Below, piece after piece: positions 1 through 4,660 of a DNA stretch of 5,519 nucleotides (position 1 is the stretch's first letter; each line of letters begins with the position of its first letter). Source of the stretch: an uncultured Prosthecobacter sp. (GTDB taxonomy: Bacteria; Verrucomicrobiota; Verrucomicrobiia; Verrucomicrobiales; Verrucomicrobiaceae); contig CALDGV010000331.1 in the NCBI GenBank assembly GCA_937941745.1, positions 1-5,519 of the forward strand, given 5' to 3'. The position numbers and the translations under genes were made by a program. The notes beneath the pieces are model-generated. The model did not search any database. It was not told where the DNA came from and saw only the letters and a program-made list of their open reading frames with translations.

Positions 1-23
1 ACCCTTGCTGATTACACCAAGCC

Positions 24-365
24 ATGAGTGACAACGAGGCCATGACTAAACTTCTGGAGGGCATCAAAGCAACGGACCGCCTGCTTGGCCGCGCTGAACG
101 CATCGGCAGCGTGGTGAAGTGGCTCTTGGGCGGTGCCGTTCTGTGCGTGCTTTGGGTTGCTCGCGTGGAGTGGGGCCATCAGGACCACGAAAACCGCATT
201 GCCGTTGTCGAAGCCGACTCAAAGGCCATCACGCGAGACGTGGACCGCATGAAGGGCTCACTTGGAATCACCAAGTCCACGCCACCCAAGAGCACGCCAC
301 CACCGCCAGCCTACGTCTGGAAACCCGAGGACGAATGCACCGAGGAGGAACAGGCCACTCACTGA
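24..365 (+). CDS. Small single-pass membrane protein, lysis-associated (holin- or spanin-like)
   Basis: This 113-residue protein has a short charged amphipathic N-terminus (residues 1-28), one strongly hydrophobic segment at about 29-47 and a helical, charged region at about 52-80. It ends in a Pro/Thr/Ser/Lys tail (84-99) and an acidic C-terminus. This is the layout of a one-span inner-membrane protein with a soluble coiled domain. Phage XhlA-type haemolysins, holin accessory proteins and inner-membrane spanin subunits are all small proteins of broadly this kind, but I see no family-specific motif. It is the first gene of a run of small genes ending in a lysis-like set, which is the main reason to link it to lysis. 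No Shine-Dalgarno sequence precedes the ATG; an in-frame ATG at position 42 is an alternative start. The Pro-rich tail is encoded by a short imperfect tandem repeat. I am confident it is a gene but not of its exact role. Confidence 0.6.
   Translation: MSDNEAMTKLLEGIKATDRLLGRAERIGSVVKWLLGGAVLCVLWVARVEWGHQDHENRIAVVEADSKAITRDVDRMKGSLGITKSTPPKSTPPPPAYVWKPEDECTEEEQATH
273..301 (+). repeat. Short imperfect tandem repeat in the Pro-rich tail
   Basis: Two copies of a 14-nt unit (273-286 and 288-301) lie 15 nt apart, in frame, and differ at two positions. They encode the repeated K-S-T-P-P segment of the first gene's tail. This looks like a small in-frame duplication in a disordered region. Confidence 0.5.
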
Positions 366-409
366 GTTTCGGGCTGAAAAGGCCCGCCCAACAACACACA
401 CCGCACCCC

Positions 410-637
410 ATGAAACCTCTGATTATCTCCCTCGTCTCCACGAATGGCGGCTGGATTACCCGGCAGCTTCTCAAATACGCCTCTTACGGCTCCGGCTCCC
501 TGGCCGTCTGGCTGGCTGATAAGGGCGTTGGCGAGGATCACACCAAAGCCATTACTGCCGGCGTCGTTGCCGTTGCGGCTGCTGCCATCGAACAAGGCCT
601 GTCCTTCGTGGCACGCAAATACGCCGTGAAGCAATGA
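410..637 (+). CDS. Putative holin-like small membrane protein
   Basis: The gene encodes 75 residues with two candidate membrane helices. The first is at about 19-37 (rich in L, A, S and G). The second is at about 47-67, an Ala/Val-rich run containing V-A-V-A-A-A-A. They are joined by a short charged loop with Asp, Lys, Glu and His, and the tail is basic (A-R-K-Y-A-V-K-Q). Two helices, a charged turn, a basic C-terminus and fewer than 100 residues fit class II phage holins, which make lethal holes in the inner membrane. The frame is open further upstream, back to 119, but that part overlaps the first gene and reads as an out-of-frame shadow. The ATG at 410 sits 44 nt after the previous stop and is the sensible start, although no Shine-Dalgarno sequence is visible. 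Its stop overlaps the next gene's start as ATGA, which suggests translational coupling. Holin function is inferred from topology and context only. Confidence 0.6.
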   Translation: MKPLIISLVSTNGGWITRQLLKYASYGSGSLAVWLADKGVGEDHTKAITAGVVAVAAAAIEQGLSFVARKYAVKQ

Positions 638-924
638 GCCTCACCGCCTCCATCGCCGCCGCTTTCCAAGCCATCGCCGCCGCTTTTAGCGCGGTGCCCT
701 GGCTGGCGGCATGGATGGCGAACCGCGATCTTGAACGCCTGAAACGCCGCATCATTCACCATGAAAGCCGCAACACTGTTTCTGATAAGCGCCTTGCTGA
801 CGAACTGCGCCTTTTTCTCCCGACGCGCCAGCGACTCAATGACGCTCTACTCGCCGCCCTTCCTGAAGATCCCCGCAGGAACAGTGATTCAAACATCCCA
901 AGGGCGATACCAGTCGCAGACTGA
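634..924 (+). CDS. Membrane-anchored helical protein, candidate inner-membrane spanin (Rz-like)
   Basis: This 96-residue protein has a hydrophobic Ala/Phe-rich N-terminal helix (about 3-28, ending P-W-L-A-A-W-M). A long charged helical segment follows (30-76, R-D-L-E-R-L-K-R-R then K-R-L-A-D-E-L-R-L-F-L), and the tail is polar. An N-terminal membrane anchor plus a coiled helical domain is the layout of Rz-type i-spanins, which link the inner membrane to an outer-membrane lipoprotein partner. A lipoprotein frame begins inside this gene at 761, as in Rz/Rz1 pairs, which strengthens the idea. Against it, the many Arg/Lys residues right after the anchor would favour a cytoplasmic C-terminus under the positive-inside rule. 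The start overlaps the previous stop as ATGA. The anchor is encoded by an exact 16-nt direct repeat. I judge the gene to be real and the function tentative. Confidence 0.5.
   Translation: MSLTASIAAAFQAIAAAFSAVPWLAAWMANRDLERLKRRIIHHESRNTVSDKRLADELRLFLPTRQRLNDALLAALPEDPRRNSDSNIPRAIPVAD
650..686 (+). repeat. Exact 16-nt direct repeat, 21-nt period
   Basis: CCATCGCCGCCGCTTT occurs at 650-665 and again at 671-686. The 21-nt spacing equals seven codons, giving the paired peptide segments S-I-A-A-A-F-Q and A-I-A-A-A-F-S. The membrane helix of this gene therefore seems to have grown by an in-frame duplication. Confidence 0.75.
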
Positions 925-985
925 CGAGGTTTGGCATTCCGACGCCGAATATCAGCGCCGTGTGCGCGAGGCTCTGCGCCCCTGA
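761..985 (+). CDS. Small lipoprotein, candidate outer-membrane spanin (Rz1-like), nested start
   Basis: This 74-residue frame starts inside the preceding gene in a different frame and runs 61 nt past its end. It has a typical lipoprotein signal: M-K at the N-terminus, a hydrophobic core (A-T-L-F-L-I-S-A-L) and a lipobox-like L13-T14-N15-C16. Asn at -1 is unusual but tolerated in some lipoproteins. Ala follows the Cys rather than Asp, so sorting to the outer membrane is expected. Cleavage would leave about 59 residues, a typical o-spanin size, with a polar mature region (I-P-A-G-T-V-I-Q-T then E-Y-Q-R-R-V-R-E-A-L). It is less Pro-rich than classical Rz1. An overlapping membrane-anchored gene plus lipoprotein gene is the hallmark of two-component spanins, which fuse the inner and outer membranes in the last lysis step. 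The lipoprotein call is fairly good; the spanin role is inferred. Confidence 0.6.
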   Translation: MKAATLFLISALLTNCAFFSRRASDSMTLYSPPFLKIPAGTVIQTSQGRYQSQTDEVWHSDAEYQRRVREALRP

Positions 986-1012
986 TTCACAACTCTCCTC
1001 CCCTGAACCGCC

Positions 1013-1570
1013 ATGCTCCCACCCTCCACTCCGAAAGCGAATTTGGATCGAGTCACCAAGGCCATCAAGGCTGCCAAGCTCACCGACCCCGTGGTTCTGG
1101 TGGGAGTGCGCGGCTACTACCGGGACACGATGGGCAAAGCTGGAGAGAATGACCGTGGCCTTTATGATGACGCTCTCTTCATCGTCTCACCGGCCCACTT
1201 TTCGGCCTGGAACGCAAACACCGATCCGAGCGTTCACCGGCCCGGCATCGCCTCGCTGATTCCTGGCATCCATCGTTACAGGCGCGGCAATCACGGCATT
1301 TCACGCCCTGGCGGCGGCTACCCGGCATTTCGTCCAGCGACTCCTGACGAACAGTTGCCCGTGACTCGCGACGGCATGGCGAATCCCCGCCCAGGCATCG
1401 CGATCAACATTCATCGCGGAGGCCGAACGACGACGAGCAGCGAAGGCTGCCAGACTGTCCCGCCCTTGCAATGGGACGCGTTCTATGCTGCCCTCTCGGG
1501 TGAAATGAAGCGGCACAAGGTCACTACTTTCCCCTACCTTCTTCTGACCGTTGACCAGTTTCCGGCATGA
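1013..1570 (+). CDS. Candidate endolysin or L,D-peptidase-like protein with H...SSEGC motif
   Basis: This 185-residue protein has no signal peptide or membrane segment. Its most informative part is residues 128-155: G-I-A-I-N-I-H134-R-G-G, a short T/S run, then S142-S143-E-G-C146-Q-T-V followed by W-D-A-F. A His about ten residues ahead of Ser-x-Gly-Cys resembles the active-site cysteine region of YkuD-type L,D-transpeptidases and similar phage cell-wall proteins. The spacing is shorter than in classical YkuD, whose His lies roughly 15 residues ahead of the Ser/Thr-x-Gly-Cys. An earlier stretch (82-106, with H87, Y89, H94 and Y103) may supply other pocket residues. It sits right after the holin- and spanin-like genes, where an endolysin would be expected, so peptidoglycan cleavage is a reasonable inference. 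A structural protein or peptidase of another fold is possible. The ATG at 1013 follows a 27-nt gap with no Shine-Dalgarno sequence. Confidence 0.5.
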   Translation: MLPPSTPKANLDRVTKAIKAAKLTDPVVLVGVRGYYRDTMGKAGENDRGLYDDALFIVSPAHFSAWNANTDPSVHRPGIASLIPGIHRYRRGNHGISRPGGGYPAFRPATPDEQLPVTRDGMANPRPGIAINIHRGGRTTTSSEGCQTVPPLQWDAFYAALSGEMKRHKVTTFPYLLLTVDQFPA

Positions 1571-1758
1571 CTGAGGGGGAAAGGCTGATTCGTGACTTCG
1601 CGAACAACATCGCGCAGCCGTGCAAGCGTCACAAGCTCATGCCCAGGCTCAACTTTGACGGCATCTGGAGCATCGAATGCGAGAAAGGATGCTCCTACTA
1701 CACGCAGGATTTGCGCCCGCATGACATCATTGTTCGCTATCGAGCTACCCCCTTGTAA
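1567..1758 (+). CDS. Small Cys/His protein of unknown function
   Basis: This 63-residue protein starts in an ATGA overlap with the preceding stop, so the two are probably translationally coupled. It contains C19-K-R-H22 and C38-E-K-G-C42, a spacing that could form one zinc knuckle (C-x2-H ... C-x3-C), with aromatic and basic residues between the pairs (R-L-N-F-D-G-I-W). I do not recognise the family. It closes the lysis-like cassette, and its stop codon lies inside a GC-rich hairpin. Metal binding is a guess from residue spacing; a small DNA- or RNA-binding factor is one possibility. Confidence 0.55.
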   Translation: MTEGERLIRDFANNIAQPCKRHKLMPRLNFDGIWSIECEKGCSYYTQDLRPHDIIVRYRATPL

Positions 1759-1770
1759 CAAGTCGGGGGT
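1747..1770 (+). terminator. GC-rich hairpin over a stop codon (possible weak terminator)
   Basis: ACCCCC (1747-1752) pairs exactly with GGGGGT (1765-1770). Between them, CTTGT and ACAAG (1752-1756 and 1758-1762) form a second inverted repeat that includes the stop codon at 1756-1758. No U-tract follows, so a classical intrinsic terminator is doubtful. The site could be a partial terminator, an mRNA-stabilising hairpin or an operator at the junction of the lysis and head modules. Confidence 0.35.
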
Positions 1771-1800
1771 GTAAAGTGTTGCACATTGTATAAAAGGGCT
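1771..1800 (+). promoter_or_regulatory. AT-rich stretch with -10-like TATAAA (weak promoter candidate)
   Basis: In otherwise GC-rich DNA, the stretch upstream of the scaffold gene contains TATAAA at 1789-1794, 20 nt before the ATG at 1815. No -35 hexamer lies at the usual spacing (1766-1771 reads GGGGTG), so either an activator or a non-housekeeping sigma factor would be needed. AAGGG at 1794-1798 is too far from the ATG to be a good Shine-Dalgarno sequence. Confidence 0.25.
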
Positions 1801-1814
1801 CGGACAGTCCACGC

Positions 1815-2924
1815 ATGGACCAAACCACGCCCGGAGGCGCACAGCCCCAAACGTCACCAGCAACCCCGCCGTCTAACCAAATCCCCCAGGCCAACGAGCC
1901 GGGCAAGACGGCATCGCCACCACCAACCGAGGTCAAAAAGCCGGAAGAGATCCTTCAAGAGGCCAATCTGTCCACCATGACAGAATCCCAGCTTGCCGAC
2001 TTGGAAAGCGGCGATCCGGCACGCATCGCGACAGCCCTTGGAGTGCAGCCGCCCCCCAAAAGCACCGAGGAGGGAAATCCTGCCCCTGGCGGCAATGAAG
2101 ATCACGGCCCGGAGCGAATCAGCCTCAAGGCACTCCCGAATAAAGAAACCCGCGTCAAACTGGCGGATGCCGTGGCATCCTTCCGCAACGGCGAGTTCTC
2201 CTCCATCGAAGAGGCGCTTGCGGCAAAGTTCAACATCAAGCCTGCCGCTGCCAATCCGGAACCATCCGGTAATGATGGCAAGCAGCCCGCCGAGAATACT
2301 CCTCCGGCCAAGTCGGAAAATCAGGAGTTCACCACGCCCGAGGTCACTCAGCTTGAATCGCGCCTTGCTGAACTGCAGAAGGAGAAGGACGCCGCCAAGG
2401 CCGTCTATGACTACGACAAGGCCGACGAAATCAGCGAGCAGATCACGGAGGTAAAGCTGGAGCTTCGCGATGCCAAGAAGGCCGCCGAGGCTCAAAAGGG
2501 AGCCATTGCACAGTTCCAGGCCGCCGAGGAGGAATCCCGCGCCCGCGTGATGGCCGCCTATGGCGAGCATCTGACCGATCCTGACAGTGAGTTCAATGAA
2601 CAGCTTGATGTCGAAATTACTCTTGCCGAACGCAAGAATGACCCCATTTTGCAGAAACCTGACTGGCCCGAGAAAATCGCCGCGAAGGTTGCAAAGCGAC
2701 TCAACCTCACCGGAGGCGGCATCAAAGCCGATCCGAGGAATCAAGAGCCGCACCAAACCGAAGAGCCTGACATTCCGCCGCAACCGCGTCGTGACATTCG
2801 TGCTCCCGGTTCTCCGATCTCCGGAGGAGCCAATTCCTCTGCTCTGACGCCTACCACGGCGCTTGCGGAACTGGAAAAGCTCTCACCGGCCGAACGGGAA
2901 AAAGTCCTGAGCTTGCTGCCTTAG
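1815..2924 (+). CDS. Probable capsid scaffold protein
   Basis: The protein is 369 residues, very rich in Glu, Lys, Ala, Pro and Gln and almost free of aromatic residues. Residues 1-48 are Pro/Thr/Gln-rich and disordered. Residues 50-140 hold short helices (for example S-Q-L-A-D-L-E). A second disordered linker spans 143-172. A long coiled coil covers about 175-248, followed by a further helical region (258-297) and a Pro-rich linker. A short amphipathic helix closes the protein (348-368, A-L-A-E-L-E-K-L-S-P-A-E). Coiled coil plus a C-terminal helical coat-binding end is characteristic of phage scaffolding proteins, which direct shell assembly and then leave. Position directly upstream of the capsid gene is the classical place for a scaffold. 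There is no protease active site that I can see. The segment around D-Y-D-K-A-D-E-I slightly recalls a UVR helix pair, which I treat as chance. No Shine-Dalgarno sequence precedes the ATG. Confidence 0.7.
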   Translation: MDQTTPGGAQPQTSPATPPSNQIPQANEPGKTASPPPTEVKKPEEILQEANLSTMTESQLADLESGDPARIATALGVQPPPKSTEEGNPAPGGNEDHGPERISLKALPNKETRVKLADAVASFRNGEFSSIEEALAAKFNIKPAAANPEPSGNDGKQPAENTPPAKSENQEFTTPEVTQLESRLAELQKEKDAAKAVYDYDKADEISEQITEVKLELRDAKKAAEAQKGAIAQFQAAEEESRARVMAAYGEHLTDPDSEFNEQLDVEITLAERKNDPILQKPDWPEKIAAKVAKRLNLTGGGIKADPRNQEPHQTEEPDIPPQPRRDIRAPGSPISGGANSSALTPTTALAELEKLSPAEREKVLSLLP

Positions 2925-2953
2925 CCCGAATCTACGCGGCGGCGCATATCGGG
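2925..2953 (+). other. Weak hairpin in the scaffold-capsid gap
   Basis: CCCGA (2925-2929) directly follows the scaffold stop and pairs with TCGGG (2949-2953); an inner CGC/GCG pair (2935-2937 and 2942-2944) could stack inside the loop. It is imperfect and has no U-tract. It may shape the capsid mRNA leader or protect its 5' end, or be chance in GC-rich DNA. Confidence 0.2.
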
Positions 2954-2979
2954 AACCATCCGCAACCATCACAAACCAT
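2954..2979 (+). repeat. Three AACCAT repeats at 10-bp spacing upstream of the capsid gene
   Basis: AACCAT occurs at 2954-2959, 2964-2969 and 2974-2979, exactly one helical turn apart, in the 80-nt gap before the capsid gene. Such phasing puts all three copies on one face of the DNA. The array ends next to a -10-like TAGAAT (2981-2986), where a promoter's -35 region would be. An activator site is possible; the repeats are short enough that chance is not excluded. Confidence 0.4.
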
Positions 2980-2980
2980 T

Positions 2981-2997
2981 TAGAATCCCCGAAAGGA
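2981..2997 (+). promoter_or_regulatory. Capsid gene -10-like hexamer and Shine-Dalgarno sequence
   Basis: AAAGGA at 2992-2997 lies 7 nt before the capsid ATG at 3005 and is the one strong Shine-Dalgarno match in the window. It fixes the capsid start. TAGAAT at 2981-2986 matches TATAAT at five of six bases, but no -35 hexamer is found at normal spacing, so its role as a promoter is uncertain. The ribosome site is well supported and the promoter is not. Confidence 0.5.
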
Positions 2998-3004
2998 TAC
3001 CATT

Positions 3005-4585
3005 ATGCCCTCTCTTGCCTCTGGCACCTACGCGGCAGACGCCCGCGTTCAGCAGTTGGCTGACGCTCTCAGCCAAGATCCCAGCCTTGTCGCAAAGGTC
3101 TGGAACAAGCAGCTCCGTGAAGGAGCGCAACAGGTGGACGACTTCGCAGCCTTTGAAGGCTCCGAGAAGTCGGACGCTCCCTTTGTCGTGAAGAACGATC
3201 TCCAGGGCATCGGCGCTGGCGATACCGTCCTGTTCACGGTCATGTCTCAGCCTCGCGGCCCCGGCGCTCGCGGTGAAGTCCAACTCACCGGCAACACGTC
3301 CGTGGTGAACTGGAAAACCTACGGGTGCAAAGTGGACTACTGGCGCGATGCGTTCGAGTGGACCGACAAGCAGGCTCGTTTCATGGCCGTCGGCGGCTCC
3401 ATCAAGTCTGCCGTCCTTTCTGCGCTCAAGGCCAAACTTGGCCGCAAGCGCATGAACGACATGAAGATGGCGCTCAAGCTCCTCGGCTCCGGCAACACCA
3501 TCTACCCCAACGGGAAGAAGAGCTTCGCGGCTCTCACCGGCCTGGATACGATGAGCCCGGCGCTCCTCACCAACGCCAAGCCTCAGTGGCAGCGCCTCGG
3601 TGGTGTCCCGTTCAAAATCGGCTACAACAAGCACCGCAGCCCGGTCTATTCCTGCATGGCCTACATCCCTGATGTCGCCATGACCAGCATCCGCATGAGC
3701 CCGGCCTATGAGAACGCCCTTCTCAATGCCGCCAGCCAAGGCGACAACAACCCGCTGTTCTCCGGCCGCCTCCTTGACTGGAATGGCATCGGCTTGTTCG
3801 AGCACATCGCGGTTGATGCTGAGTATGACGTGCTGGGCGACCCTCTCGCTCCTCGCGCCACTCTTGGCACCGGCTTTGGCGTGGATTCGGCTGCAGGTGA
3901 CTGCAAACTGATCTCCGACAGCAGCGACACCAAGACACGCTTCTTCGAGTTCTTCGGCGGCTATGCTTACGAGTTCTGGGCAGGTCAGGCGAGCGACTCC
4001 GCCTGGACGGCCTTCTATTCGGCCATCACGTCCGCCACTTACTATGCGTGGATTGTGAACCCGGATGGCAGCGTCGGCTTTGTGTCTTACGTCGGCAGTG
4101 GCAACAACGGCAATCAGATCACCGTCACGGCGATCTTGAACCCGGACAACACCAATGACGCATCCGGTAAGGGCACCGACACTCTCGGCAGCTTTGTGGC
4201 AACTGGCGATTCCTGGGGCTTGAACACCGCAGGCAACGCCTACACCCGCGCTGCCGGTGGCACCGGAGCAACCTCGAACTGCTCGCCTGACTTCACTTGG
4301 ACCTCCGAGTTCGATGCAGGTGCCTACATCATTCCGTGCAACGCCAAGGGCGCGGTTGACATGAGTTCCCTGTTCCTGGGCAAAGGCGCGGCCGTTCGTG
4401 CGTATGTCGGTTCTGACGAACTGATCTACCAGGAGCGCGACTATGGCTTTGTCCATGGCGGTGGTTACAAAACCATCTTCGGCCAGACGCCTTGCGTCCG
4501 CACCGATTCCAAGACGCACGGTTACGCGCTCCTGCGCCATGCCGGTCAGCATCCTGGCCTCGAAGTGCCTTCGCTCAACGAATGA
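3005..4585 (+). CDS. Major capsid protein, N4 gp56/DUF4043-like
   Basis: This 526-residue protein forms the head shell. The N-terminal part (65-120) carries G-A-G-D-T-V-L-F-T-V, then G-A-R-G-E-V-Q-L-T-G-N and W-K-T-Y-G-C-K-V-D-Y-W-R-D. This matches the order seen in N4 gp56-type coat proteins (a 'GDTV.F.L', a 'G..G...LEGNE' and a 'V.ID..R' segment). Residues 215-268 continue the match: Y-S-C-M-A-Y-I-P-D-V-A, then N-P-L-F-S-G-R, then N-G-I-G-L-F-E-H. The final core strands and helices (447-500, including S-L-F-L-G-K-G-A-A-V-R-A) also fit. Between them lies an extra domain of about 145 residues (300-445), rich in aromatic residues, Gly, Asn, Ser and Thr, with the segment Y-Y-A-W-I-V-N-P-D-G-S-V-G-F-V-S-Y. 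It probably projects from the capsid surface. A scaffold-like gene precedes it, a strong Shine-Dalgarno sequence opens it and a terminator follows it, as expected for the most abundant virion protein. Confidence 0.82.
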   Translation: MPSLASGTYAADARVQQLADALSQDPSLVAKVWNKQLREGAQQVDDFAAFEGSEKSDAPFVVKNDLQGIGAGDTVLFTVMSQPRGPGARGEVQLTGNTSVVNWKTYGCKVDYWRDAFEWTDKQARFMAVGGSIKSAVLSALKAKLGRKRMNDMKMALKLLGSGNTIYPNGKKSFAALTGLDTMSPALLTNAKPQWQRLGGVPFKIGYNKHRSPVYSCMAYIPDVAMTSIRMSPAYENALLNAASQGDNNPLFSGRLLDWNGIGLFEHIAVDAEYDVLGDPLAPRATLGTGFGVDSAAGDCKLISDSSDTKTRFFEFFGGYAYEFWAGQASDSAWTAFYSAITSATYYAWIVNPDGSVGFVSYVGSGNNGNQITVTAILNPDNTNDASGKGTDTLGSFVATGDSWGLNTAGNAYTRAAGGTGATSNCSPDFTWTSEFDAGAYIIPCNAKGAVDMSSLFLGKGAAVRAYVGSDELIYQERDYGFVHGGGYKTIFGQTPCVRTDSKTHGYALLRHAGQHPGLEVPSLNE

Positions 4586-4601
4586 GCCTGACGCTCCCAC
4601 G

Positions 4602-4630
4602 GAGAGCCCCGCCCCATCGGCGGGGCTCTC
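4602..4630 (+). terminator. Rho-independent terminator after the capsid gene
   Basis: A perfect 12-bp stem (4602-4613 with 4619-4630; GAGAGCCCCGCC on the left arm) closes a 5-nt CCATC loop. It is followed by a pyrimidine run with several T residues (4631-4640). It begins 17 nt after the capsid stop and ends 30 nt before the next gene. It should stop most transcripts and protect the capsid mRNA's 3' end, leaving read-through or a separate promoter for the genes downstream. Confidence 0.85.
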
Positions 4631-4660
4631 TCCCCTTTCTCAACTCTCAATAACTTCTCT

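Noticed and set aside
1..23. End of an upstream gene with a TGA at 9-11
   Set aside because: Only a few codons would be visible, too little to support a coding call.
119..409. Upstream extension of the holin-like gene frame back to 119
   Set aside because: It overlaps the first gene in another frame and its Arg/Gly/His-rich translation is typical of a shadow frame; the ATG at 410 gives a coherent membrane protein.
1779..1794. TTGCAC plus TATAAA as a sigma-70 promoter
   Set aside because: The two hexamers are only 4 nt apart instead of about 17, so they cannot work as a -35/-10 pair.
2370..2470. UVR-like helical hairpin in the scaffold protein
   Set aside because: The D-Y-D-K-A-D-E-I stretch only loosely recalls the UvrB/UvrC motif and lies within a continuous coiled coil, so generic helix composition explains it better.
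1854..2783. A 309-codon minus-strand open frame opposite the scaffold gene
   Set aside because: It is rich in Leu, Gly and Phe simply because it is complementary to the Glu/Lys/Ala/Pro codons of the scaffold; there is no start context or domain.
2969..4600. A long open frame on the minus strand covering the whole capsid gene (543 codons)
   Set aside because: It is an antisense shadow: GC-rich third positions of the capsid gene suppress stop codons on the other strand. Its translation is Val/Ala/Gly/Arg-rich with no domain signal, while the sense strand gives a recognisable coat protein.
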